DNA of 64,000 nucleotides from Brumimicrobium ulvae (GTDB taxonomy: Bacteria; Bacteroidota; Bacteroidia; Flavobacteriales_D; Crocinitomicaceae). Positions within the stretch are counted from its first letter, which is position 1. The number at the start of each line of letters is the position of its first letter. This document shows, in pieces, positions 17,951 through 27,354 of this stretch. Below the pieces are notes generated by a model. That model did no database searches, was not told the DNA's origin, and saw nothing but the letters and a program-made list of their open reading frames with translations. The translations under genes and the position numbers were made by a program. The stretch spans positions 62,001-126,000 of the forward strand of contig NZ_CANNGT010000011.1 in assembly GCF_947504225.1 (NCBI RefSeq), written 5' to 3'.

Positions 17951-18042
17951 TGTTTTATATGTATGATTTTATTGATTATGAATTGCATTTCAAAGCATCA
18001 ACTGTTTGTTCTGGACATGTGATTCACAGTACTTAGCTTTCT

Positions 18043-18555
18043 TTACAAAGACTTCTTTCTTTTGTAAACAGGAACGGTAGAGCATGGCTCTCCATACATA
18101 ATACTTTTTGCAACAGGTTGCAGATGTTTAACCAATTCAGTCATAGCAAAGGCAGGGTCGGCAACATCAGAACAGCCTTTTATAATTAACATTTTATCAT
18201 TGTATTCTTCAGTGTCTAAAGCTTTGATGTTGAGTTGCGTCAATTGTTTTTCTACTTCTATTTGATTTCCAACAAAAGCAGGGACTCCTTCTTGTTGTAG
18301 CTGCGAAATGACCAACATATAGGCCCAAGTGGGAATGATGGCATCGGCAGAACAAAAAACACCAACAGCTTTTCCTTTATACTTTTCCCAATCATTAGTT
18401 TTGATAAATTCACGAAAGTCTTTTTCTTTCAATGCAAGTCCTAGCCATAAATTATCTTTCAAATCGATCATCTCGATCGTTTCTTTCGGTTTGAAGTCCG
18501 ATAAATCCAGCTGAATTAGACCACTTTTTTGAACTTTATTTACAATTTCTGCCAT
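18043..18555 (-). CDS. DUF2480 family protein
   Basis: This is a Bacteroidota family of unknown function. The sequence MAEIVNKVQKSGLIQLDL, then LKEKDFREFI...DWEKYKGKAVGVFCSADAIIPTWAYML, and the C-terminal half with LIIKGCSD...PAFAMTELVKHLQPVAKSIMYGEPCSTVPVYKRKK give the family pattern. It is soluble and cytoplasmic, with no signal peptide. Cysteines in the SADAIIP region and in GEPCSTVPV are candidate functional residues; this is only an observation. The frame is open 10 codons further upstream, but the ATG at 18553-18555 gives the family N-terminus and is preferred. It lies between uvrC (same strand, 104 bases) and menA (divergent, 425 bases). Confidence 0.85.
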   Translation of the reverse strand: MAEIVNKVQKSGLIQLDLSDFKPKETIEMIDLKDNLWLGLALKEKDFREFIKTNDWEKYKGKAVGVFCSADAIIPTWAYMLVISQLQQEGVPAFVGNQIEVEKQLTQLNIKALDTEEYNDKMLIIKGCSDVADPAFAMTELVKHLQPVAKSIMYGEPCSTVPVYKRKKSL

Positions 18556-18980
18556 TTTTCTTTTATTATCTATGCTTTGAATCAATAATAGACAAAATTA
18601 GGAGAAGTTTGTTTAAAAAGTAGATGAATAGGAAGATAAGTTTCTGGATTTAGATTTACGTGAGCAGAAAGGCATGTGCGTTGCATTCATTCCACATTTA
18701 ATCTTCCCTCCGTGAAAACCCTCTTTTTCTCTTGGTGTAAAATTTAGGTGTAGAAGTTTCACGAAGGAATTTTATTTTGTTTTTTAATATAAACATTACT
18801 TTACCAATGTCATTGTAAATTAGGTAGATGCTTGCCTTTTTCTTTTTTCTTCGTTGCGTAACTTTTCTTTTACTCCTTAAACTTTTCGGTTAACCTCTCA
18901 ATGTCACCGGTATCCCTCTCCCTTAAAACTTTCCCCTCCTTTAACTTCTATTCTTTAATTTAAATTCTGACTTTTGTATC
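18556..18980. other. Gene-free divergent intergenic region before menA
   Basis: These 425 bases separate the DUF2480 gene from menA. The right half is strikingly pyrimidine-rich on the plus strand (runs such as CTTTTTCTTTTTTCTTCG and CCCTCTCCCTTAAAACTTTCCCCTCC). A weak 7-base inverted repeat CGTGAAA/TTTCACG spans about 18711-18763. No ORF with family resemblance, tRNA or clear terminator is seen. Confidence 0.5.
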
Positions 18981-19877
18981 ATGGACATTAAAAGTTGGAT
19001 TCATGCGGCACGTCTTAGAACATTGCCGCTTTCTCTTTCAGGAATTATCGTTGGAAGTTTTGTTGCGCATAAACAAGGCTTTTGGGATACCTCTATTTTT
19101 ACACTAGCTATGCTAACTACGTTGTTTTTACAGGTCTTGTCCAATTTCGCGAATGATTTAGGGGATAGTTATAAGGGAGCAGACAATGAAGGTCGAGTAG
19201 GACCCATGCGCGCTGTTCAATCTGGAAAGATTTCTCAAAAACAAATGACCGTTGGAACTGTGATTATGTCATTGCTTTCATTGTTGACGGCCATTCCATT
19301 AATTATTATTGGAACGAATGAAATGCCAAGTTCAGTGCTCTGGGCTTATGTAATTCTGGCTTTGTTAAGTGTATTGGCTGCGGTAACTTATACCGTAGGA
19401 AAGAAAGCCTATGGTTACAATGGAATGGGGGATGTGATGGTATTTATCTTTTTTGGATTGGTCAGTGTATTGGGCGTATACAGTTTGTATTCAAAACAGT
19501 TTGATTGGAGTTTGTTGGGGATGGCTTTTGGAATCGGTCTGTTGAGTATTGCTGTATTGAACCTCAATAATATGCGAGACCATGAAAACGACAAATTAGT
19601 CAATAAAAGAACTATCGTTGTATCGATGGGGTTTGAAAAGGCCAAAGGTTATCATACTTTGCTTATTGTTGGTTCACTTCTCGGGATTTTGACTTTTATT
19701 ATATTGAACGAATGGTGGTTGAGTTTAATTGCGATTTTGCCCTATTTTATTTTAGCTAAGCACTTATTAAAAGTATGGAAAACAGCAGTTCCGCAAGCAC
19801 TAGACCCTGAATTGAAAAAAGTCGCTTTATCTACTTTTATGATTTCTATTCTCTTTTTAATTTCTACAGTATTATGA
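18981..19877 (+). CDS. menA: 1,4-dihydroxy-2-naphthoate polyprenyltransferase
   Basis: MenA attaches the prenyl chain to DHNA in the inner membrane, giving demethylmenaquinone. The 298-residue protein has the UbiA fold with about eight hydrophobic helices. It starts with WIHAARLRTLPLSLSGIIVGS, typical of MenA. The first Asp-rich prenyl-diphosphate site is NFANDLGDSYKGAD (about 55-68), followed by the MenA-typical GRVGPMRAVQSG. The second site is NLNNMRDHENDK (about 195-206). The ATG overlaps no upstream gene. Its stop overlaps the start of menC by four bases (ATGA), so the two are translated together. Other men genes are not in the window. Confidence 0.96.
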   Translation: MDIKSWIHAARLRTLPLSLSGIIVGSFVAHKQGFWDTSIFTLAMLTTLFLQVLSNFANDLGDSYKGADNEGRVGPMRAVQSGKISQKQMTVGTVIMSLLSLLTAIPLIIIGTNEMPSSVLWAYVILALLSVLAAVTYTVGKKAYGYNGMGDVMVFIFFGLVSVLGVYSLYSKQFDWSLLGMAFGIGLLSIAVLNLNNMRDHENDKLVNKRTIVVSMGFEKAKGYHTLLIVGSLLGILTFIILNEWWLSLIAILPYFILAKHLLKVWKTAVPQALDPELKKVALSTFMISILFLISTVL

Positions 19878-20899
19878 GTTTAAGAGCAAGTTTCGAAAAA
19901 AAAGTTTTTGAGTTTAAACGTCCAAGTGGAACAAGCCGTGGAATTCTCACTGAGAAAAAAGCATGGTTCATAACTGTGTGGAATCAAAATGCTCCAGAAA
20001 TAAAAGGGGTAGGAGAATGCAGTGTGATTCCAGGATTGTCGCCCGACTATGAAAATGATCTGCAATACGCAAATAAAGTAAAAGAGGTCGTGACAGATGT
20101 TGATTATTTCTCTTTGAATAGTGAATTGTTAAGAGATTTTCCATCAATCTACTTCGGATTAGAAATGGCCCTTCTAGATTTAAAGAACGGAGGAAAAGGA
20201 GTTTTTTACGAAACTGAATTTACAAATGGAAAACAAGCTATACCTATTAACGGACTGATATGGATGGGAGACGAAGCGTTTATGCAGTCTCAAATTACCC
20301 AAAAATTGGCAGAAGGTTTTTCATGTATCAAGATGAAAATTGGAGCTATTGATTTCGATAAAGAATTAGAGATTTTAGCAGGAATTCGAAAACAAGTTTC
20401 GGCTGAAGAAATAACCCTTCGTGTTGATGCAAATGGAGCTTTTTCTCCTGAAGAGGCCCCAGAAAAACTGAGGAGGTTATCCGAATTTGAATTACATTCC
20501 ATAGAGCAACCTATTCGTCAAGGACAGACTGAAGCGATGCATTCACTATGTGCTAAAAACATACTTCCAATAGCTTTAGATGAGGAGTTAATTGGTATTC
20601 ATGATTTTGAAGAAAAGAAACAGTTGTTGGATAAAATTCAACCCCAATATGTCATTTTAAAGCCGAGTTTAATTGGTGGATTTAAAGGGACAAAAGAATG
20701 GATTGAGTTGGCCGAAGAAAGAAATATACCATGGTGGATCACCAGTGCGCTTGAGTCGAATATTGGATTGGATGCCATTGCTCAATTTACAAGTACCTAC
20801 GAGATTACATTGCCACAAGGATTGGGAACAGGAGCTCTGTATACGAACAATACACCAAGTTTGCTGAAGGTAGAGAAAGGGGAGTTGTTGAGGAAGTAG
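19874..20899 (+). CDS. menC: o-Succinylbenzoate synthase
   Basis: MenC dehydrates SHCHC to o-succinylbenzoate in menaquinone synthesis. It belongs to the enolase superfamily, and the catalytic set is readable: the Lys pair K153-x-K155 (CIKMKIGA), metal ligands D185 (RVDANGAF), E211 (SIEQPI) and D236 (ALDEEL), and K263 (ILKPSLIGG). At 341 residues it is normal length. The context next to menA favours MenC over the related dipeptide epimerases and muconate enzymes that share this fold. The ATG start overlaps the menA stop. It converges on the phosphatase gene at 20912 with only 12 bases between the stops. Confidence 0.93.
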   Translation: MSLRASFEKKVFEFKRPSGTSRGILTEKKAWFITVWNQNAPEIKGVGECSVIPGLSPDYENDLQYANKVKEVVTDVDYFSLNSELLRDFPSIYFGLEMALLDLKNGGKGVFYETEFTNGKQAIPINGLIWMGDEAFMQSQITQKLAEGFSCIKMKIGAIDFDKELEILAGIRKQVSAEEITLRVDANGAFSPEEAPEKLRRLSEFELHSIEQPIRQGQTEAMHSLCAKNILPIALDEELIGIHDFEEKKQLLDKIQPQYVILKPSLIGGFKGTKEWIELAEERNIPWWITSALESNIGLDAIAQFTSTYEITLPQGLGTGALYTNNTPSLLKVEKGELLRK

Positions 20900-20911
20900 A
20901 ATGTATTTGCA

Positions 20912-23056
20912 CTATACTTTTACCCCCATGACCAAAACGTCATCTAAATTTTCTGCATTGCCTTTCCAACTTTCGAATTCTTGCTGAAGCATTTCTTTTT
21001 GTTCTTCCATACTGAGGTGGTGGATTTTTAAGAGGAACTTTTTAAATCTCTTTGAACCATATTTTTTATCCTTTGGGCCACCAAATTGGTCAGGGAAACC
21101 ATCGGAATAAGAGTAAATAATGTCGCCATCAAAAATCGGCAACGATATGGTTTTGAAGGTGACTTTGCTGAAATCATCACCATACCCAATGGCTTCTCTG
21201 TTTCCTTGAACTTCAATTAAAACATGGTCTTCGTCTTCTGGAGATGCTAAAGTCTTAAAAGGATGGCGTTGTTCCTTCCAAATAGCTAAATTTTCTTTTT
21301 TTGTGAGAATTTGAATAACATTCTTAGCCCCAGAAAAGTAGAGTTTCTTTTGGGTGTGATTTAAGCCGCAAAGTGTAAGGTCCATACCATCTCGAATAGA
21401 AATCCCTAACTCTTGATATTCTTTTATTTTAAGTGATTTAAAAACTCCTGCATTTAAAAAATCTAGGGCCTCACCAGTGGTGTTGATTTCGTCTATCTTC
21501 GTACTTTGATTTAAGTAGTTGTTTCCAATAAAACTCATAAATGCACCTGGGACACCATGTCCTGTGCAATCAACAGCGGCAAATAACGAAAACTGATCTC
21601 CAGATTTTGTAGTTACTGATTCAACAAAATAAAAATCTCCACTTACTATGTCTCGAGGCTTGTATAAGATAAATGAGTCAGGTATAACTCGTTTGATATG
21701 TTTTTCTGTGGGTAATATTGCACTTTGAATTCTTTGTGCATACTTTATACTGTCTAAAATGCTTTTGTTTTGAACTTCAAGTTCTGCTTTCTTTTCTTGT
21801 ACCTCTTTGGTTCGTTCTTCTACTTGAATTTCTAAGGTTTCTAAAGCTTCTTTTTGAATGTTCTCTTTTTCTTCCTGCATTTCTTTATAGCGTTGCGCCA
21901 TGGATAAACTTAATGCAAGCACCTCTAATCCTGAGCTAATTTTTAAGGACATCTCTGACACCCTTGCATCACCAATAATTCCTAAGTTTCCTAAAATAAA
22001 AACCACAGCTCCCAGAATCAATATTAAGAATCCTAAAGAAAATGCCTTGTTGACTTCAAAACCACGTTTCCTTAAAGAGGCAATTGCGATAATAATAGAG
22101 ACTGTTCCTACTAAACTCAATACATTCACAATAGGATAAGAAATGGCATGTGTAGTCCCCGGAATCAAACTCATAACAACCACTACTCCGAGTCCTACTA
22201 GAACGATGTTGAAATACTTGAACCACGGTAAACTACGTTCTTTTATTTTTAGAAATTGAACCGCATATAGTATCACAAAAATGACAGTTCCTGCAGCAGA
22301 GAGTAAAACACTTACGCTAGACCAATAAAGCGAGGTTGGGAAAAAGAATTGATGTGTAAAACCCTCCAGACTAAATTGAAGGAAAAACTGAAAAGCAACA
22401 TAAATGATGTAGTATAAAAAAGAAATTTCTTTCAGAATTAAATAAAAGAAGAAAAAGATAAAAACAACGACGGCAAGTACTCCGAAGTAAATTCCATGAA
22501 ATAGACTTCTCTGGGTGTCGGTGGTGTAAAACTTATCGTGTTCCCAAAAAATTAATGGTAGATGTATTAACTCTCCATCACTTTCTAAAATTAGAAAGAA
22601 TGACTTTGTTTCGTTGGCTTTAAATTGAATTTGAAATAAACTCTTCCGATGCTGAACAGCTTTTTCATCAAAGGGTAAAAGGTCTCCGTTCAACCATTCC
22701 TTGACGATTTGCCCATCTCTCACTTCTGTCAAGTCAACCCGGTCAGTTATTGGTCTTGCTGTTTCTAGAATTATTTTTCGGTCAACATCAGTATTTTTAA
22801 CCTCAAATTTGATGATCCAACGAGAACTTGTGAAATCGATAATGTCTAGAGGTTTATTGATGTCTTTAAATTGTAAATCGTTTTTTCGTAATAACTCATC
22901 AATATGAATTGAATAGTCTGCGTTTTCAAGCTTTTGCGCTTGATCTGCTACTGTCTTATTCAACACATCTTCAGTCAATAGAATTTGCGTCCAACTATTA
23001 TGAGTGAGTAGCAGGATAAGTAGTAGTGGTGTGAGGTATTTAATTTGCTTTATCAA
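20912..23056 (-). CDS. 7TM sensor with SpoIIE-type Ser/Thr phosphatase output
   Basis: This is a 714-residue membrane signalling protein. The order is signal peptide (about 1-23), an extracytoplasmic 7TMR-DISM sensory domain (about 30-175), seven membrane helices (about 185-400, starting GIYFGVLAVVVFIFFFFYLIL), a charged coiled coil (about 405-455), the linker ILDSIKYAQRIQSAILP, and a PP2C/SpoIIE domain (about 475-714). The phosphatase metal residues lie in SGDFYF, VDCTGHGVPGAFMS and YSDGFPDQFGG, near the C-terminal LDDVLVMGVKV. The start codon is TTG (23054-23056), with no ATG nearby; it gives a good signal peptide. It overlaps the end of the M28 peptidase gene by 17 bases. SpoIIE phosphatases often act on STAS-domain anti-sigma antagonists, but none is seen here. 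Confidence 0.9.
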   Translation of the reverse strand: MIKQIKYLTPLLLILLLTHNSWTQILLTEDVLNKTVADQAQKLENADYSIHIDELLRKNDLQFKDINKPLDIIDFTSSRWIIKFEVKNTDVDRKIILETARPITDRVDLTEVRDGQIVKEWLNGDLLPFDEKAVQHRKSLFQIQFKANETKSFFLILESDGELIHLPLIFWEHDKFYTTDTQRSLFHGIYFGVLAVVVFIFFFFYLILKEISFLYYIIYVAFQFFLQFSLEGFTHQFFFPTSLYWSSVSVLLSAAGTVIFVILYAVQFLKIKERSLPWFKYFNIVLVGLGVVVVMSLIPGTTHAISYPIVNVLSLVGTVSIIIAIASLRKRGFEVNKAFSLGFLILILGAVVFILGNLGIIGDARVSEMSLKISSGLEVLALSLSMAQRYKEMQEEKENIQKEALETLEIQVEERTKEVQEKKAELEVQNKSILDSIKYAQRIQSAILPTEKHIKRVIPDSFILYKPRDIVSGDFYFVESVTTKSGDQFSLFAAVDCTGHGVPGAFMSFIGNNYLNQSTKIDEINTTGEALDFLNAGVFKSLKIKEYQELGISIRDGMDLTLCGLNHTQKKLYFSGAKNVIQILTKKENLAIWKEQRHPFKTLASPEDEDHVLIEVQGNREAIGYGDDFSKVTFKTISLPIFDGDIIYSYSDGFPDQFGGPKDKKYGSKRFKKFLLKIHHLSMEEQKEMLQQEFESWKGNAENLDDVLVMGVKV

Positions 23057-24452
23057 GTGGCTTATAGTGTTTGTCTAGTAGGTAGAGTAGTGCAGAAATA
23101 CTTGCTGCTCCTAGATGTAATTCTCGTTTGTTGACGTTCTCAAAAACATCGTTGGCATTGTGGTGAAAGTCGAAGTAGCGCTGACTGTCTGGAACAAATC
23201 CAATCAGCCCAATGTTTTCAAATTCTCCTTTTAATGGCATGATGTCAACCCCACCGAATCCTTTTTCAAAATGGTGCAGTAGGTAGGGTTTAAACAATGG
23301 GGTAAAGCTTTGAATGAGTTCTAGGTGCTGGTTATTTCCATCAACAGAAAACCCACGAGGAGAAAATCCACCGCGATCACTTTCAATTGCTAAAATATGT
23401 TCTTCACCACTTTCCTTGGATCGTTTAGCATAGGTTTTTCCTCCCATGTTTCCATTTTCTTCGTTCATGAAAAATACTACTCGTAATGTGTTTTTGGGTT
23501 TGTAGTTTAATGCTTTTAAAATCCTCAAGGCTTCCATTGTGTGAACGATCCCGGCACCATCATCGTGTGCGCCCTCTCCGACATCCCACGAATCTAGGTG
23601 TCCGCCAAGTGTGATTATCCTGTTTGGGTTTTCAGTTCCGCTTAGTTCTGCAATTACATTGTGCGATTTTTTATCTGGGAGAACTTTGCAATCCATTTCG
23701 AAGTGAAAAGTAATTTTCTCTTTAGTTACGTGCATTAATTCTTCTAAAGCCGTTGCATCTTTTGTAGATAAGGCTGCTGCTGGAATTTTATTTAATCCTT
23801 TTTCATACTGCATGGTTCCGGTATGTGGATGTTCATGTTCGCTTAAACTTAAAGAACGAATAACAACACCGATTGCACCTTTTCTTGCCGCTTCAACAGC
23901 TCCAAATCCTCTGATGGGATAACAAGCGCCATAGGCATTAAATGTTGTGATCATCTTTTGATCCATGGGTTGAGCAATAAAAACAATTTTACCTTCTATG
24001 TCTCTTTTCTCCGCTTTTTGAATTGCACTAAGGTTTTCAAACATGACCAATTCGGCAGACATGATGCCATTGGTTGGTACTGAACCACCTAAAGCTAAAA
24101 TGTTTACTTTGGTGATCTTTCCGTCTGGAGTTGAATAGTAGGCGTTTTCTTTTGTTCCTCTCTCCCAGTGTGGGACCATAACTTCTTGAAAGTAAACAGT
24201 GTCAAAGCCGTAGTTGACCAGTTTGTGATATCCCCATTGAACTGCCATCTCTGCACTCACCGAACCTGATAGTCTTGCGCCAATATCTTTGCAAAGGCTA
24301 CGTAAATCTTCATAGGCTTGACCATTGTCTAATGCTTCGTTGTATATCTTCCTGAGCATTAAGCTGTCTTCTTTATGTGATTCAGTTTGGGTCAAGCCTG
24401 TAAAACTAATCACTAATGTGAAGATGAATAATAGACAATTTGTAAAATGCAT
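23040..24452 (-). CDS. Secreted M28-family metallopeptidase (carboxypeptidase Q-like)
   Basis: This is a 470-residue zinc exopeptidase with a signal peptide (about 1-21, ending GLTQ). A protease-associated insert (about 130-260) is followed by the M28 catalytic core. The readable zinc and catalytic residues are LGGHLDSWDVGEGAHDDGAG (first His-x-Asp and bridging Asp) and MNEENGNMGG (the Glu pair), with a late His in FDFHHNAND. The arrangement matches plasma glutamate carboxypeptidase-like enzymes, which release amino acids from peptides. It lies in the periplasm or outside the cell. It is upstream of, and overlaps by 17 bases, the SpoIIE sensor gene, so the two are probably one transcript. The start is ATG at 24450-24452. 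Confidence 0.9.
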   Translation of the reverse strand: MHFTNCLLFIFTLVISFTGLTQTESHKEDSLMLRKIYNEALDNGQAYEDLRSLCKDIGARLSGSVSAEMAVQWGYHKLVNYGFDTVYFQEVMVPHWERGTKENAYYSTPDGKITKVNILALGGSVPTNGIMSAELVMFENLSAIQKAEKRDIEGKIVFIAQPMDQKMITTFNAYGACYPIRGFGAVEAARKGAIGVVIRSLSLSEHEHPHTGTMQYEKGLNKIPAAALSTKDATALEELMHVTKEKITFHFEMDCKVLPDKKSHNVIAELSGTENPNRIITLGGHLDSWDVGEGAHDDGAGIVHTMEALRILKALNYKPKNTLRVVFFMNEENGNMGGKTYAKRSKESGEEHILAIESDRGGFSPRGFSVDGNNQHLELIQSFTPLFKPYLLHHFEKGFGGVDIMPLKGEFENIGLIGFVPDSQRYFDFHHNANDVFENVNKRELHLGAASISALLYLLDKHYKPLDKAN

Positions 24453-24541
24453 GGATAATTACAGTTTAAATAATTGTTTGAATTTAATAAAAAAAACAAA
24501 TATGAAAAGTAGGTCAACAAGAAACCTCACTAATTTTAAAA

Positions 24542-24570
24542 TTGAAATTCAATTCTTTAGTTTATTTTTG
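24542..24570 (+). promoter_or_regulatory. Promoter TTG-N18-TATTTTTG before the small membrane protein gene
   Basis: TTG at 24542-24544 and TATTTTTG at 24563-24570, 18 bases apart, match the Bacteroidota -33/-7 promoter. The start codon follows 20 bases later. Confidence 0.6.
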
Positions 24571-24590
24571 TAGAATTAAAGAAGAATATT

Positions 24591-24965
24591 ATGGTGATGA
24601 ATAAATTTAATAAAGGTGTGTTGTACTTATTGTTGGTCATTCTAATCGCTTCCGCCTTATTTGTATTTCAATATTATTTATTTGCAAGCACTATAACTGA
24701 TCTCAGAACCTTGCCAACTTCTTTATTGATTGCAGTTATCGTTTATATTTTGACACAATTAATTAAAAGGTTTATTCAAAAGAAAATGCCTTGGTATAAT
24801 TGGCTTTATTATGTTGGAATTATTGCTATTATTATCCCTCTACCACTCGTTTCAACTGAAGGTGATTGGATTTTTTCTGTAACCCGCTATGGAACGCTCT
24901 TCTTGTTGCTCCCACCGGTGATTGAATTTATACTTCTCTTAAGAAAGAAACCTCCTGTGAGCTAG
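24591..24965 (+). CDS. Small integral membrane protein of unknown function, 124 aa
   Basis: I do not recognise a family. Four hydrophobic helices can be placed at about 8-30, 42-60, 70-88 and 98-117, with a basic loop (KRFIQKKMPWYNW) between helices 2 and 3. It ends with the basic tail LRKKPPVS. A good promoter lies directly upstream and the gene stands alone, divergent from the M28 peptidase. ATG codons at 24591 and 24597 are both possible starts. A role in transport or signalling cannot be inferred. Confidence 0.7.
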   Translation: MVMNKFNKGVLYLLLVILIASALFVFQYYLFASTITDLRTLPTSLLIAVIVYILTQLIKRFIQKKMPWYNWLYYVGIIAIIIPLPLVSTEGDWIFSVTRYGTLFLLLPPVIEFILLLRKKPPVS

Positions 24966-25152
24966 TATGAAGTGTTGATTCTCAATTGTTATCGCTTGTG
25001 TGCTCAAGTTTCTTAATGTTTGTAGTCAATCTAGCTCATTTGGTGTAGAATTGTCCTTTCTGTGTTTTTTAATGTAAAATCTTTTCTTTTACATTCTAAA
25101 TGTATTATATTCGGAGAATATCTTTTATTACAAAACACAAAACTACTATATT

Positions 25153-27342
25153 ATGAGGGGCATTTCTAAAGCAGGTATCTTACTGTGTTTTTTCTTTTTT
25201 AGTACGGGTTATTTAAGCGCTCAAGTTTTTTGGACGGAGACTTTTGGTACAGGTTGTAACGCTGGTACATTGGCCAATGGTTTTGTTTCTGTAAATGGAA
25301 CTTGGACGATAGACGCTCCAGTAGCCAATAATGATGCCGACGCAAATAGGTGGTACATAAGTGCTACTGAAAATGGCGAGGGTGTCGGGAATTGTGGCGC
25401 TGCTTGTGGTACTAATCCGACACTTCATATTGGTGGGTTGACTGATAACGGTGCAGATTATTCTAAAGGAGCCCAAACTTCAACAGATGCAAAAGCGATT
25501 TCTCCAGCAATTGATTGTTCTAACAAGTGTGCTATTGAACTTTCATTTGAATACATAGAAAATGGAGATGGAACTGATGATAATCTGATTGTTTGGTACT
25601 TTGATGGAAGTACTTGGACTGTGCTTGAAGATACACCAAAAACTCCTTTTGGTGCATGTGCTCCTCAAGGGTTGTGGACAAACAGAACCATCGCTCTGCC
25701 AGTATCTGCAAACAATAACGCCGATGTTCAAATTGCATTTCAATGGGTCAATAATAATGACGGGTTAGGAACCAATCCATCAGCTGCCATTTACAATATT
25801 CAACTGAGCTCAACTGATAATATCGCTCCTACTATAACTTGTCCATCAAATCAAACTGTAAATAATGGGACGAATTGTGGATATCAAATTACAGATTTTA
25901 CTTCCTTAGCAACAGCTACTGATAACTGTGGAGTGCCAACGCTTACCCAAATCCCTGCTCCTGGAACTGAAATTGGTTCGGGTATGCATACCGTTGAGTT
26001 GATTGCAGAAGACGGCTCAGGAAATACCACCTCATGTACTTTTGAATTGACTGTTTATGAATCTACACCACCGGTCATTACTTGTCCTAGTGATACCGTT
26101 AGTTGTGAGCCCGTCGTTGCTTATGATGCTCCAATAGTTGTGGAAAACTGTACCGGATATACTTTGACCCAAAACGATGCTACTGGATACACTTCAGGAG
26201 ACGCATTTCCTATCGGAGTTACAAATCAAAGTTATGAAGTGATAGACGCCTCTGGGAATGTTGCTTCTTGTAACTTTAATGTTGAAATATTAGAGTTGCC
26301 AAGTACAGCTGAAATACTAACTGCTCCAGCGCAATTTTGCGATGAAAATAGTGTTACATTAGAAGCAACAGCGCCAACAAGTGGTGTGGGAGAATGGACA
26401 GTAATTACTGGTAATGCAACATTGACTAATCAATTTGCAAATACAACCGGAGCAAATAACTTGAGTTTTGGCATCAATACTTTTGTGTGGACGGTTACTT
26501 CTTCATCTTGTGGCGCTACTAGCGATACTGTTTCAATGGAGGTGTTCGATAATCCTTCTCAAGCAAACACTCAAAACGATCTTACTATTTGTGGCGATAC
26601 ATCGGTAAATATTGTGGCAACGAGCCCTTCTGTAGGTGTGGGGAGTTGGACCTCTGTAAATGGAACAGCAAGTTTCTTAGATGATTTAGCTCCTAATACT
26701 GTCTTGTATAATCTTGACCCAGGTTGGAATGAAATCGTTTGGACAGTAAGTAATGGTGTTTGTCCTAGTACATCTGATACACTTAGTGTATATACAAGTG
26801 GAAGGGCAGAAATATATTCTCCTGACACAACAGTTTGCTTGGTCAATAAAGGCTTTCAGTTGCAGGGTTCTCCTATTCCTAATGGAGTTAAGGGAATTTG
26901 GTACGGTCTTACAGGTGGAATCGAAATTACAGATCAAAAAACGAGTACGCCTACCGTTTTAAGTGTGAGTGGAGGCGATAATTATATTGTTTATGGACAT
27001 AATCATCCTGTGTGTGGAACCACAACAGATACAATTAAGGTAGAAGGTGTGCAATGTGATGCGTACAATCCTGTTTTACCAACAGTAATTACACCTAATG
27101 CTGATGGAAGAAATGATTTGTTTGTAATCACCGATTTAAATGTTTTGTATCCTAATGCTATGGTTACCATTGTTAATAGGTGGGGTAACTTAGTCTTTGA
27201 ATCAGAGGGGTACGAAGAGCCTTGGGATGGAACTTTGATGAATAATGGAGAAGAGCTGCCTATGGGAACTTATTTCTATAGAATACTTCTCAACGATAGC
27301 ATGAATACAGAGATAACTGGACCAATTAGTATCATCAGATAA
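25153..27342 (+). CDS. HYR-domain surface protein with T9SS type B C-terminal domain
   Basis: This is a 729-residue secreted protein. It has a signal peptide (about 1-23, ending LSAQ). The N-terminal domain, VFWTETFGTGCNAGT onward (about 24-220), resembles a lectin/MAM-like jelly roll. A HYR domain follows (APTITCPSNQTV ... DNCG ... TVELIAEDGSGNTTSCTF, about 225-310), then a second HYR-like part. Two repeats follow with the pattern SVGVGSWTSVNGTA. The type B sorting domain is LPTVITPNADGRNDLFVI, NRWGNLVFES, PWDGTL and MGTYFYRI. It is probably displayed on the cell surface through the type IX system. The PorP/SprF gene follows after 12 bases, the usual pairing for this class of cargo. Confidence 0.88.
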   Translation: MRGISKAGILLCFFFFSTGYLSAQVFWTETFGTGCNAGTLANGFVSVNGTWTIDAPVANNDADANRWYISATENGEGVGNCGAACGTNPTLHIGGLTDNGADYSKGAQTSTDAKAISPAIDCSNKCAIELSFEYIENGDGTDDNLIVWYFDGSTWTVLEDTPKTPFGACAPQGLWTNRTIALPVSANNNADVQIAFQWVNNNDGLGTNPSAAIYNIQLSSTDNIAPTITCPSNQTVNNGTNCGYQITDFTSLATATDNCGVPTLTQIPAPGTEIGSGMHTVELIAEDGSGNTTSCTFELTVYESTPPVITCPSDTVSCEPVVAYDAPIVVENCTGYTLTQNDATGYTSGDAFPIGVTNQSYEVIDASGNVASCNFNVEILELPSTAEILTAPAQFCDENSVTLEATAPTSGVGEWTVITGNATLTNQFANTTGANNLSFGINTFVWTVTSSSCGATSDTVSMEVFDNPSQANTQNDLTICGDTSVNIVATSPSVGVGSWTSVNGTASFLDDLAPNTVLYNLDPGWNEIVWTVSNGVCPSTSDTLSVYTSGRAEIYSPDTTVCLVNKGFQLQGSPIPNGVKGIWYGLTGGIEITDQKTSTPTVLSVSGGDNYIVYGHNHPVCGTTTDTIKVEGVQCDAYNPVLPTVITPNADGRNDLFVITDLNVLYPNAMVTIVNRWGNLVFESEGYEEPWDGTLMNNGEELPMGTYFYRILLNDSMNTEITGPISIIR

Positions 27343-27354
27343 AATATTACAATT

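Noticed and set aside
18711..18763. Inverted repeat CGTGAAA/TTTCACG before menA as an operator
   Set aside because: Seven bases separated by about 39 is weak and expected by chance in AT-rich sequence; it is mentioned only as part of the gap description.
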